30,734 nucleotides of DNA from UBA11512 sp964623895 (GTDB lineage Bacteria > Bacillota > Clostridia > Oscillospirales > CAG-272). The stretch is taken from positions 1 to 30,734 of the forward strand of contig CAZUWA010000017.1 in NCBI GenBank assembly GCA_964623895.1, written 5' to 3'. The translations under genes and the position numbers were made by a program. Below, piece by piece: positions 1-7,666 of the stretch. The stretch's first letter is position 1. The number at the start of each line of letters is the position of its first letter. The notes under the pieces are model-generated. The model was given only the letters and a program-made list of their open reading frames with translations, made no database searches and was not told where the DNA came from.

Positions 1-2
1 TG

Positions 3-671
3 TTCGTTTTGTCTATTCGTACCGCTTTTATTTATTTTTTCCTTGCATTCTTCATGCGCCTGTCCGGAAAAAGGCAAGTCGGTCAACTGCAACTCGGCGA
101 ATTGGTGACAGCTTTACTTCTCTCTGAACTCGCCGCCTTCCCGATTGCCGATCGAAGTATTCCACTCCTTTACGGACTGATTCCGGTGGTGATCATCACT
201 CTTTTGGAGATTGCCGGCGCGTGTCTTTGCACGCTCTTTCCAAAATTCAAAAAAGCCGTCCTTGGCTCTCCTGCCGTTTTGATCGCAAACGGCAAATTAA
301 ATCAGGGCATTCTTTTCAAAAATCGCATTTCTCCGGACGAACTCATGGCACAACTGCGCTTAAAAGGAGTTTCCGAACTTGCCGAAGTCGATTATGCCAT
401 TTTGGAACAAAACGGTCAGCTTTCAGTGATCCTGAAAGCCGAAAAACAGCCGCTGACCGCAGAGAACGCCGGAGTCAATGTAGGGCACACTGGACTTTGT
501 CGACCGCTGATCCTCTGCGGTGTCCTTGATCATTCCAATTTGCGACGTCTGAATCTCAGCGAAAAAATTCTTCAGCGTCGGCTGGGGAAAACAAAAATCA
601 AAGATGTGCTACTGTATACCATCAATGATGGCGGCGAAGAGCATATCATTCTGCGTGACAAGGAGTTATGA
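3..671 (+). CDS. DUF421 (YetF-type) membrane protein, 5'-partial
   Basis: The reading frame is open to the left edge, so the start lies outside the window; a TTG at position 9 is unlikely to be the real start because family members begin a few residues earlier. The visible part starts inside the first membrane helix and carries the family signature MRLSGKRQVGQLQLGELV, then two more hydrophobic helices, followed by the soluble C-terminal domain with the segment ISPDELMAQLRLKGV. The family is widespread in spore formers, sits in the cytoplasmic membrane, and its molecular function is poorly defined. The stop is followed 4 bases later by the start of a DUF4363 gene, a pairing common in Clostridia, so the two are probably co-transcribed. 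The family call is solid; the function is unknown. Confidence 0.88.
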   Translation, partial: FVLSIRTAFIYFFLAFFMRLSGKRQVGQLQLGELVTALLLSELAAFPIADRSIPLLYGLIPVVIITLLEIAGACLCTLFPKFKKAVLGSPAVLIANGKLNQGILFKNRISPDELMAQLRLKGVSELAEVDYAILEQNGQLSVILKAEKQPLTAENAGVNVGHTGLCRPLILCGVLDHSNLRRLNLSEKILQRRLGKTKIKDVLLYTINDGGEEHIILRDKEL

Positions 672-675
672 CGAT

Positions 676-1068
676 ATGGGATATTTAAAGAGAACACTCG
701 CCTTTTCTCTTGCCGCCCTATTGGTGTTACTCTGCATGTCCTTCAGCCTTTCACTGCTCCTTCGCAAAAAAGTTTTTACTTTGAAAGAATCGGCAGAGCA
801 ACTCCCCACCATCGCAGAATTTGAGCAAATTTCCGGAGATGAGCAAAAGATCGCACTTCTCAAAAAGCAAGTAGATACCATTGGCAAGGAAGTGCGAGAG
901 AGTTACCAATATCTTTCCTTTTTTGTCGGAAACGAATATTTGAGTCGAATCAAAATTGCCCATAAAAACCTTTCAGCGGCAATCTATTCTTCCGAACGCG
1001 CAGATTACGGTACAGCAAAAGATGCATTTATCGAAGCAATCGAAACGCTATTATATGTAATAGGATAA
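676..1068 (+). CDS. DUF4363 family small membrane-anchored protein
   Basis: A 130-residue protein with one N-terminal hydrophobic helix (about residues 6-27) followed by a soluble helical domain of roughly 100 residues rich in Lys, Glu and Ala. I chose the ATG at 676 because AGGAG lies at 661-665, 10 bases upstream; the frame is open further upstream, but that stretch overlaps the DUF421 gene and reads as its shadow. The topology suggests an outward-facing helical domain tethered to the membrane. DUF4363 genes commonly follow DUF421 genes in Clostridia, which is the main support for the family name together with size and topology. Function is unknown. A terminator follows immediately. Confidence 0.7.
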   Translation: MGYLKRTLAFSLAALLVLLCMSFSLSLLLRKKVFTLKESAEQLPTIAEFEQISGDEQKIALLKKQVDTIGKEVRESYQYLSFFVGNEYLSRIKIAHKNLSAAIYSSERADYGTAKDAFIEAIETLLYVIG

Positions 1069-1073
1069 AAATA

Positions 1074-1112
1074 AGGCGTAAAACACACAAACAAGTTTTA
1101 CGCCTCGTTTTT
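1074..1112 (+). terminator. Intrinsic terminator of the DUF421-DUF4363 pair
   Basis: Inverted repeat AGGCGTAAAAC / GTTTTACGCCT (1074-1084 with 1095-1105), 11 base pairs with a 10-base loop, followed by CGTTTTTATT. Placed directly after the DUF4363 stop. The A-rich left flank means it could also serve the minus-strand gene that ends at 1149. Confidence 0.85.
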
Positions 1113-1148
1113 ATTCATTGTCTACTTTTTCATCAGTGCAAGCATATA

Positions 1149-1445
1149 TTACGCAATCGAAACAATCACCACAACGATTGCTTCGTAAAAGAGCGCATCG
1201 GGCAGTCCATAACGAAAGACCGCCCGTTTCATCTATATAATAGTCTGCCGGCATACGAGCGATAAAATACATTCCGAGATAGATCGCCTTGTGCGGGATT
1301 GCCGCCGAAAGCAGAAAATACATATCTCCGCCAAACGCCAAGATGACCAGATGATCATCGTAGCCAGTACGATCCATACAGAATGGCTTCTCCCCCGTTG
1401 ATATTTCACAGCTTCCGGTGAAAGAATTTGTCCCGGATCATTCAT
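1149..1445 (-). pseudogene. Small membrane-protein gene broken by two compensating frameshifts
   Basis: A start ATG at 1445 has the ribosome binding site AAAGGA 4 bases upstream and a good promoter (1475-1503). The first frame reads MNDPGQILSPEAVKYQ and a hydrophobic run ending IIWSS, then stops making sense. A frame shifted by one base continues protein-like, with LAFGGDMYFLLSAAIP and LGMYFIARMPADYY. The original frame resumes with FRYGLPDALFYEAIVVVIV, then TAA at 1149-1151. Joined, the pieces give a plausible protein of about 100 residues with two or three membrane helices. I infer one indel near 1330-1345 and an opposite one near 1210-1220. No single frame codes for the whole, so I call it a pseudogene; two sequencing errors would look the same. 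I do not recognise the family. Confidence 0.55.
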
Positions 1446-1474
1446 ATAATCCTTTCTGTCGCAGATTTGTTCAC

Positions 1475-1503
1475 ATAGTATATCGTTTCATTTTAAAAGT
1501 CAA
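1475..1503 (-). promoter_or_regulatory. SigA-type promoter for the 1445 gene
   Basis: On the minus strand the -35 box TTGACT (1503-1498), a 17-base spacer and the -10 box TACTAT (1480-1475). It is placed 30 bases upstream of the ATG at 1445, which has a good Shine-Dalgarno. This near-consensus arrangement argues that the frameshifted reading frame was once a real gene. Confidence 0.65.
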
Positions 1504-1515
1504 CACGAATCCGTA

Positions 1516-2157
1516 TTATCTAAACACTTTTTTCTCTGCGGTATAAAGTTCCCGTCGCATGATCGAATAGTATTCGATCGGCTTACCCACCGCACGCTCA
1601 ATAGCGCGCACCAAAAGTTCCGGATTTACAAATTCTATGCTATCAGCACCGAGTAAGGCATGAAAACATAAACTTTCCTCTTCCCTGATGCTGTAACCAA
1701 AAATCTTTGAACGCAAACCAACTGTGATCATTCCTTTTTTAGAATGTTTTTCAATAGTCAGATCTGTTTCAAGTGCCTCTTCCAGTTCTTCTTTTGTGAG
1801 ATCATCAAACCAAAAATCATATTCCGCACAGGAAATCTCCGAAAAGGGCATATCCTGCGGATAGACGGCAACGACCTTCAGTTCTTCAGTCAATTCCGCA
1901 TTGATTGCTTCAAGCAATTCCGTTTCTTCTCGCGGCTCGATTAGTTCAATATCCAAATATTCGCAAATGCTTTCCGCTCCAACAGGGAGCGGCAATGAAA
2001 ACACCATTTTGGGATGTGGGTTAAATCCTTGCGAATACTTTAACGGCGCATTTGCTCTGCCAAGAACGCTCTTGAAGGTGCGCAAAAGGTCGAGGTGGGA
2101 AATAAACTTTAATTTTCCAACCTTAATGAACTTTATTCTGATTTTTCCGGACACCAT
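1516..2157 (-). CDS. TIGR03936-type radical SAM-associated protein (DUF2344)
   Basis: A 213-residue protein with the family opening KIRIKFIKVGKLKFISHLDL, then the conserved APLKYSQGFNPHPKMVFSLP. The start is ATG 2157 because GGAGG lies 9 bases upstream; a GTG at 2163 would have only 3 bases of spacing. The gene overlaps the 3' end of the upstream radical SAM gene by 25 bases, so the two are almost certainly translated together. In Firmicutes this protein accompanies the TIGR03960 radical SAM enzyme, either as a separate gene or as a fused C-terminal domain, and is thought to act with it; the substrate is not established. It lacks the CxxxCxxC cluster motif itself. Family call confident, reaction unknown. 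Confidence 0.88.
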   Translation of the reverse strand: MVSGKIRIKFIKVGKLKFISHLDLLRTFKSVLGRANAPLKYSQGFNPHPKMVFSLPLPVGAESICEYLDIELIEPREETELLEAINAELTEELKVVAVYPQDMPFSEISCAEYDFWFDDLTKEELEEALETDLTIEKHSKKGMITVGLRSKIFGYSIREEESLCFHALLGADSIEFVNPELLVRAIERAVGKPIEYYSIMRRELYTAEKKVFR

Positions 2158-3986
2158 GTGCACTTTCCTCCCATCTTATTTGCACCGCAACCGGCACATC
2201 CGTCTTTACAGCTTCCTGTTGTGACCGACTTGTATGCTTTATGCCGTTCGGAAAGCATAAATTTTTTACTAACGCCACAGTCAATAATATCCCAAGGCAA
2301 AATTTCTTCCTCACCAATAACACGATTAGCATAAAATGTCGGATCAATCCCACAATCCGCAAACGCCTTCATCCAACCGTCAAAACTAAAATATTCATCC
2401 CAAGCATCGAATTTTACACCCAATTCATGCGCACGTTCGATCACCTTGCCCAATCTGCGGTCGCCTTTGGCAAGAACCGCTTCGATAAAACTGACGTTCG
2501 CATCATGCCACGTATAACGCACATGCTTACTCTTGATCGCAGAGCGGAGCAACGCCTGTTTTTCTTCTAACAACGTGCGGTCGTTCTGTGCCTCCCACTG
2601 GAAGGGAGTAAAGGGTTTAGGAATGAAGCAAGACACAGAAATAGTGACTTGCGGCGGCTTCTTCGATCGGTTGGGATTCTTGTAATATGTATCCACCACT
2701 ACTTCAGCCAACCGCGCAATACCTTCAATATCTTCCGATGTTTCAGTCGGCAAACCACTCATAAAATACAGTTTTACATTGCTCTTTCCAAAGTCAAACG
2801 CCACGTTGCAGGCACGCAAAAGGTCTTCTTCCGTGACACATTTATTAATAGCGTCACGAAGCCGCTGCGTCCCCGCTTCCGGCGCAAAAGTCAATCCACT
2901 TTGGCGCACCGAAGAAACGCGTTCCATCAGCTGCTTCGTAAAAGCATCCACTCTTTGTGAAGGCAATGACAAAGAAATTTTTTCCTCTTCCGTCCAAGAA
3001 AGAAGTTGTTCGGTCAACTCTTCGATATGTGTATAGTCGGAAATGCTGAGACTTGTGAGTGAAATCTCATCATATCCGGTGTTTTTGTAAAGTTCTCGCG
3101 CCTGACAATCGAGTGTGCCCGGCTCTTTTTCTCTGACCGGACGATAGATCATGCATGCCTGACAGAATCTGCAACCGCGTATGCATCCACGGAAAGTTTC
3201 GAGCATGATCCGATCATGTACCGTTTCGATAAAAGGCATCACCGGATTCATCGGATAATAGACCTTGTCAAGATCTTTAATGATCCGCTTGGTCACTTTT
3301 TTGGGAATATCATCGTAAAGCGGGGTAATACCGGCAACGGTACCATCCTCATTAAAATTGTATTCATAAAGAGAAGGGACATAGAATCCGTCCAGTTTTG
3401 CCACCTCATGAAGGAAAGATTCCTTGGTGTAACTGCCGTTTTTCTTCATCTCTATGTACAATCTTGAAAATTCCGGCAACGCCTCCTCACCTTCCCCGAT
3501 CGAAAAGACATCAAAAAAATCTGAAACAGGTTCGGGATTGTAAGTCGCCGGACCACCTGCAATGAGGATCGGAGCATCCTCCCCTCGCGCCCTGCGGTCA
3601 AAGGGAATTCCTGCAAGTTCAAGCATGTACAGAACATTGGAAAACACCTGCTCATACTGCAAGGTAAATGCAACAATGTCAAAATCGGTCAAAGGATCTC
3701 CGCTTTCCAACGCCCACAGCGGAATACCCGCTTTTTTCATTTCATCCGCCATATCGGTCCAAGGAGCATAGACTCTCTCGCACCAAACATCCGGCTGTTC
3801 GTTCAAAACTCCATACAGAATGCGCATACCGAGATTGCTCATCCCGATCTCATAGGTATCGGGAAAACAAAATGCCCATCTGCAAGCGATTTCTTTTTTA
3901 TCTTTGATGATCTCTCCGTGTTCCCCACCAATATACCGTCCGGGTTTCATCACTTTACGAAGGATCGCTTCTTTTTTCTTATCCAT
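2133..3986 (-). CDS. TIGR03960-type B12-binding-like radical SAM protein
   Basis: 617 residues from the ATG at 3986, which has AAGGAG 4 bases upstream; an in-frame start 7 codons earlier has no ribosome site. The N-terminal part resembles a cobalamin-binding fold (GGPATYNPEPVSDFFDVFSI), followed by a radical SAM domain whose FRGCIRGCRFCQACM holds the iron-sulfur cysteines C268, C272 and C275 in CxxxCxxC spacing. The C-terminal tail is cysteine-rich (CKDGCAGCGA and CTWC), suggesting a metal or second cluster site. The enzyme should generate a 5'-deoxyadenosyl radical; the substrate is not known to me. It is translationally coupled to the TIGR03936 gene downstream and follows the P-type ATPase-like gene after 54 bases. 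Confidence 0.9.
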   Translation of the reverse strand: MDKKKEAILRKVMKPGRYIGGEHGEIIKDKKEIACRWAFCFPDTYEIGMSNLGMRILYGVLNEQPDVWCERVYAPWTDMADEMKKAGIPLWALESGDPLTDFDIVAFTLQYEQVFSNVLYMLELAGIPFDRRARGEDAPILIAGGPATYNPEPVSDFFDVFSIGEGEEALPEFSRLYIEMKKNGSYTKESFLHEVAKLDGFYVPSLYEYNFNEDGTVAGITPLYDDIPKKVTKRIIKDLDKVYYPMNPVMPFIETVHDRIMLETFRGCIRGCRFCQACMIYRPVREKEPGTLDCQARELYKNTGYDEISLTSLSISDYTHIEELTEQLLSWTEEEKISLSLPSQRVDAFTKQLMERVSSVRQSGLTFAPEAGTQRLRDAINKCVTEEDLLRACNVAFDFGKSNVKLYFMSGLPTETSEDIEGIARLAEVVVDTYYKNPNRSKKPPQVTISVSCFIPKPFTPFQWEAQNDRTLLEEKQALLRSAIKSKHVRYTWHDANVSFIEAVLAKGDRRLGKVIERAHELGVKFDAWDEYFSFDGWMKAFADCGIDPTFYANRVIGEEEILPWDIIDCGVSKKFMLSERHKAYKSVTTGSCKDGCAGCGANKMGGKCTWCPEKSE

Positions 3987-3996
3987 AATACTCCTT

Positions 3997-4027
3997 GGGG
4001 GCGCCAAAGACGCCCCCTTTGTTTTTT
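3997..4027 (+). terminator. GC-rich hairpin with T-tract, terminator-like on the plus strand
   Basis: GGGGGCG (3997-4003) pairs perfectly with CGCCCCC (4011-4017), followed on the plus strand by TTTGTTTTTT. No plus-strand gene lies upstream. On the minus strand the same hairpin ends directly against AAGGAG, the ribosome binding site of the radical SAM gene, and has no T-tract. It may therefore act as an mRNA 5'-side structure, a block to antisense transcription, or both. Confidence 0.5.
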
Positions 4028-4040
4028 AATATTCCTAATT

Positions 4041-6590
4041 TTAAGCAAATATCAGAGAAATGATCAATACCGGAATCATCCAACAAAGTTGATACAAAGT
4101 GACCCAGATCGAATGCACCTCATATATTCCCACTATTTGCCCCGTGGCAACGGCAATGGTCAGAAAGATCATCGCCGCAATGCCGCAAATCACGCTGACG
4201 ATCTTGATAATCGTGTTGGTACGGATGACCTGCAGGACCTTGCGACAGGAGGCGAGAGTCTTTAACAGATCCTTTGCACTGCGCTTCGATACCACGCCGC
4301 TCTCCGTCTCTTCCTCCAACTTTTGCTCTTCCGCACGTTCCATCCGCAAGATCTTGATCGGATATTTCAAAAGGTCAGCATGTCCGTTCAGCATTCTGGT
4401 ATCAATATTCGGGTCGAGCGTTCTGATGCCAATACACATACCCGCTTTATAAAGCGACTTCATGATGTCCTTGAACTCCGGATCAGGGGTATATTCGATC
4501 TGCATTCGAGCGCAAACTTCATTTTTGATGGCAACATACATAACGCTGACGCGTCCTTGCATCTCCAATTCTTCATCTCCAGGATCAACCGTGCCCAAAA
4601 GTCCTCTTTTGCGCATGAACGTTGAACGTCCAACGCACACATTGACACCCTTAACCAGTGCCTCCACGCCATCCGCTTCGATCTCCAGAATATCAACATC
4701 TTCCGTAAATCCGGTTTCCCCGGTCGCCGTAGCAAACACTTCCGCGAGCGGTCCTCCGAGCCTGTTAAAAAGACTTGCCGCGCCGTACAGCACATGGTCA
4801 ATCCGAGCATCCCGATACAGTCGCAAGGAACGCACCTTGATGTTCTTTGAGGGAAAGATATCCACATCGTTAAAGGAAATCACATCGGCTGAGGAATATT
4901 CCTCCAAGGTGTACTCACCGATAATAGCGCTATCTATTTTGAAAGCACGCTCGGATGCCTTAAAAAAAGGCAAACTATAGGAAATGAACGCCGACATCGG
5001 CAAGCAGAACAGGACTGCTAGCATGGCAGAAGTACAGCCGGAAAGAAGTTTTGTCTGTGAAGCAGTAAAGTAACCGACCAAGAAAAAAGCGATCGCCGCT
5101 ACCACCGTCACCGCCGCAAAAACACCGATGACATCCTTATACTTTGGCTCTTTGGCAGTTCGTTTTCCGTAGCCGGAGATAAACTGCGCCTTGCTGATCT
5201 TGAAAATACCCGTACCGCCATTCACATGCCCTGCAAATGCCGCGCGTTCAGGGGCAGATTCCGATTTTTTGCGGTGTACGATCGCAAGTTTGGGACGTCT
5301 CGTACTGATAATATTGAATGCATACAAATTTCTCTTCAGATTCGCACGTTCAAAAAGCAATGCAAGGAAGATCAGCAATGCCAATGGTAAATTGTAGAAA
5401 GTCGCATAGATACTGTGACAGAAAAGCAAGCCCAACTCATACAAAAGCGTTGCCACTGCCGTGATTGCCACGAACACTTCCGGAACAGAACGCCCTCCAA
5501 TGACAGCTTTTAACCCCGTCAGCACTTCTTTATAGCCAATCGCCAACAGAAACATCGTAATCTGCATGTTGATCAGTGCCACAAACATTGGATTTGACAA
5601 AAAGTTTGCCACCGTGTCTCTGAAAATAGCAAGAATATTCGGTTCAAATGCGCCGCCCACTTCAAAAACTGCTACTACCGCCAGTGCGATCGCTGCCAAG
5701 ACCGTGCGCACTGTCAACCAAATGTAATCCGCTCTAAAGCGCTTAAAAAACCGAAGATTCTGATCGGAGGAGGTATACTCCTCTTTCACACCGCGCCCTT
5801 TCGCTGTGCCCTCGATCTCATTCTCCATTTTTTTCATTTGCTCCGAGCCAAGCACATCCTGTAAATCCTCGTGATTTCCGAAAATGTACATCAATTTGGC
5901 ATCCATACTGCCAAACCAACTCTTTTCCTTCGGCGACTCTTCCTCTTTCGAAGGCTTGACCTCCGACTTAGAAGTCATCGGCACTTCCGTATTCTCCGTC
6001 GGTTCTTCCGCTTCTTTAGCGGTCTCTGTCACGGTCTTCTTTTCATCCGATTTCTCTTCCGAATCCTGCGATCCTTCCGCCTGTTCTTTTGAAACATGAT
6101 CCAGTTCCGAAACATCTTTTTCTTCAAAGACCGACATTTTTTTCGCCCCTGCAGACTCTATCGTTTCAAAAATCACTTCAGACTTTTCTTCTGCATCATT
6201 GCCCGACTGCTCATCCGAAACTTCCGTTTCAAGCGGAACAGTGACGGCATCTTCCGCCGCTTCAAAGGCAGAGAGGGCTTCCGCTTTCCCTGATTTCTCT
6301 TCAACTTTCGTCTTGAGAGCGTTTTTCTCTTTTGCCGATTCCGCTGTATATTCATCCTCTTCGGCATCCCAAGGAAGATCAATTTCTTCTGTCTCCGCAC
6401 TTTCAGTCTTTTCAGCATCTTGAAGAATGCCCGAAAGAATCGTTTCAAGTTCCACGTCTTCTTTTGCCTTTTCCTCTTCAGATACCGCACTCTTTGCATC
6501 ATTCCTCTTGCTGTCGCTTTCCGCAAAGCCGTCGATCAATTTTTTTATCAGAGCTTCGGTATCAATATCATTTTTCTTTTTGTCCGACAT
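4041..6590 (-). CDS. Degenerate P-type ATPase-like membrane protein with long acidic N-terminus
   Basis: 849 residues, start supported by GGAG 7 bases upstream. Residues 1 to about 225 are a low-complexity, Glu/Ser/Lys-rich tail with no membrane segment. From residue 289 it follows the P-type ATPase plan: paired helices, an actuator-like region, then a helix with LFCLPMSAF (529-534 region) where heavy-metal pumps have CPC, then KASERAFKIDSAIIGE, then VISFNDVDIFPS (570-581) exactly where pumps have the phosphorylation motif FDKTGTLT. The phosphorylated Asp is Asn574, and Lys, Thr and Gly are gone. The nucleotide-domain-like part (VGRSTFM) follows, but TGD and GDGxND motifs are not recognisable. 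The end has the usual helical hairpin. It cannot be phosphorylated in the known way, so I infer a scaffold or regulatory role. It sits in an apparent operon with rlmB and radical SAM genes. Confidence 0.75.
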   Translation of the reverse strand: MSDKKKNDIDTEALIKKLIDGFAESDSKRNDAKSAVSEEEKAKEDVELETILSGILQDAEKTESAETEEIDLPWDAEEDEYTAESAKEKNALKTKVEEKSGKAEALSAFEAAEDAVTVPLETEVSDEQSGNDAEEKSEVIFETIESAGAKKMSVFEEKDVSELDHVSKEQAEGSQDSEEKSDEKKTVTETAKEAEEPTENTEVPMTSKSEVKPSKEEESPKEKSWFGSMDAKLMYIFGNHEDLQDVLGSEQMKKMENEIEGTAKGRGVKEEYTSSDQNLRFFKRFRADYIWLTVRTVLAAIALAVVAVFEVGGAFEPNILAIFRDTVANFLSNPMFVALINMQITMFLLAIGYKEVLTGLKAVIGGRSVPEVFVAITAVATLLYELGLLFCHSIYATFYNLPLALLIFLALLFERANLKRNLYAFNIISTRRPKLAIVHRKKSESAPERAAFAGHVNGGTGIFKISKAQFISGYGKRTAKEPKYKDVIGVFAAVTVVAAIAFFLVGYFTASQTKLLSGCTSAMLAVLFCLPMSAFISYSLPFFKASERAFKIDSAIIGEYTLEEYSSADVISFNDVDIFPSKNIKVRSLRLYRDARIDHVLYGAASLFNRLGGPLAEVFATATGETGFTEDVDILEIEADGVEALVKGVNVCVGRSTFMRKRGLLGTVDPGDEELEMQGRVSVMYVAIKNEVCARMQIEYTPDPEFKDIMKSLYKAGMCIGIRTLDPNIDTRMLNGHADLLKYPIKILRMERAEEQKLEEETESGVVSKRSAKDLLKTLASCRKVLQVIRTNTIIKIVSVICGIAAMIFLTIAVATGQIVGIYEVHSIWVTLYQLCWMIPVLIISLIFA

Positions 6591-6619
6591 TTTATCACTC
6601 CGTATCGTTTAATCTTCTA

Positions 6620-7414
6620 TTACTGACGCCTTTGCCTTGCCGCCTCGCAAAGGATTACGGCGGTAGCGCAGGATACATTGAAAGAATTGACCTTTCCGTA
6701 CATATCGATCGAAACAATGAAGTCACATTTCTCACGAATCAGTCGTGAGATTCCTTCCCCTTCACTGCCCATGACGACACCGACCGCGCCCTTCATATCG
6801 GTCTGATAGCAAGGCGAGCCGCCAGCTTCCGCTCCGTAGATCCAAAGTCCGGCTCTTTTTAACTCATCGATCGCCGCCGCAAGATTTGGAACTTTTGCAA
6901 CTGCCATATGTTCGAGTGCGCCCGCTGAAGCTCTGTCCACAGCGGCAGTCAGCCCAACGCTCCTTCTTTTGGGAATGATCACTCCATGCACCCCTGCTCC
7001 CTCAGCGCAACGGATCATCGCGCCAAGATTTCCGGGGTCATCCACTCCGTCGCAAAGAAGAACGAATGGCGGTTCTCCACGCTCTTTCGCGATGGCAAGT
7101 ATCTCTTCGATGGTGGCATATTCTTTTTGTGCGGCATAAGCGATCACTCCTTGATGATGTAATCCTGCCGCAAGGCTGTCGAGTTTTTGCTTTTCACTCT
7201 CCACGATCGGAATGCCCCTCTCGATCGCCATCGCAACGATGACCGAAATTGAACCTTCCCGCTCTCCTTTGCGCACCAACAACTTGTCCACCGACTTGCC
7301 GCTTTTTAACAGTTCCGATACCGCATTTCTGCCAATGACCAGATGTTCGTCCGGCTGTGTATATTCTCTTTTTTCCGCTCTGTCGCTTTTGCGGAATCCT
7401 TCACGGTCTGCCAT
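6620..7414 (-). CDS. rlmB: 23S rRNA (guanosine-2'-O)-methyltransferase, TrmH/SpoU family
   Basis: 264 residues from the ATG at 7414. The N-terminal substrate-binding domain begins VIGRNAVSELLKSGKSV, and the SPOUT catalytic domain shows all three signature motifs: DGVDDPGNLGAMIRCAEGAG, VVMGSEGEGISRLI, and SFNVSCATAVILCEAAR. These form the trefoil knot that binds S-adenosylmethionine; the enzyme methylates a ribose in 23S rRNA (G2251 for the RlmB subfamily). The frame is open 35 codons further up to a GTG, but that stretch is Lys/Arg-rich and unlike the family, so I used the shorter start; GGTGG lies 8 bases before it. The P-type ATPase-like gene begins 29 bases downstream. The exact modified nucleotide is inferred from family. 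Confidence 0.9.
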   Translation of the reverse strand: MADREGFRKSDRAEKREYTQPDEHLVIGRNAVSELLKSGKSVDKLLVRKGEREGSISVIVAMAIERGIPIVESEKQKLDSLAAGLHHQGVIAYAAQKEYATIEEILAIAKERGEPPFVLLCDGVDDPGNLGAMIRCAEGAGVHGVIIPKRRSVGLTAAVDRASAGALEHMAVAKVPNLAAAIDELKRAGLWIYGAEAGGSPCYQTDMKGAVGVVMGSEGEGISRLIREKCDFIVSIDMYGKVNSFNVSCATAVILCEAARQRRQ

Positions 7415-7526
7415 TTTTATGACCACCGCTTTCGCCTTTGCGAAAGCTTCCTTTCTCGCGCAATTGAGGTCGGTCTTGCAAAGTAAGGATCGCCACCGCT
7501 TGGGTAGCAACAACCTCACAAAACAC

Positions 7527-7550
7527 GTTTGAAAGATCTAACTTTCAAAC
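7527..7550. repeat. 9-bp inverted repeat in the murC-rlmB gap
   Basis: GTTTGAAAG (7527-7535) and CTTTCAAAC (7542-7550) form a perfect 9-bp stem with a 6-base loop. It lies 114 bases upstream of the rlmB start. Minus-strand sequence after it is GTGTTTTGTG, a poor T-tract, so it is either a weak terminator after murC or an element in the rlmB leader. Confidence 0.45.
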
Positions 7551-7666
7551 TTTACGCCTCTGCCGTTTTCTTCTCTAAACACGTAGTTATGGTATAGTAT
7601 ATCATAGTTTTCTTAAAAAGTATAGAGGAAAGTGACGAATAATTTTGTTTTTCAAAAAACCATCTG

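Noticed and set aside
604..675. Longer N-terminus of the DUF4363 protein
   Set aside because: The extra codons overlap the DUF421 gene, are not membrane-like, and the good ribosome site is at 661-665.
7415..7519. 35-residue N-terminal extension of RlmB from a GTG start
   Set aside because: Highly basic and unlike the family, and crosses a hairpin; the ATG at 7414 gives the usual start.
7415..7600. T-box or other riboswitch in the rlmB leader
   Set aside because: GCGGTGG resembles part of a T-box antiterminator, but the conserved core and a terminator are absent.
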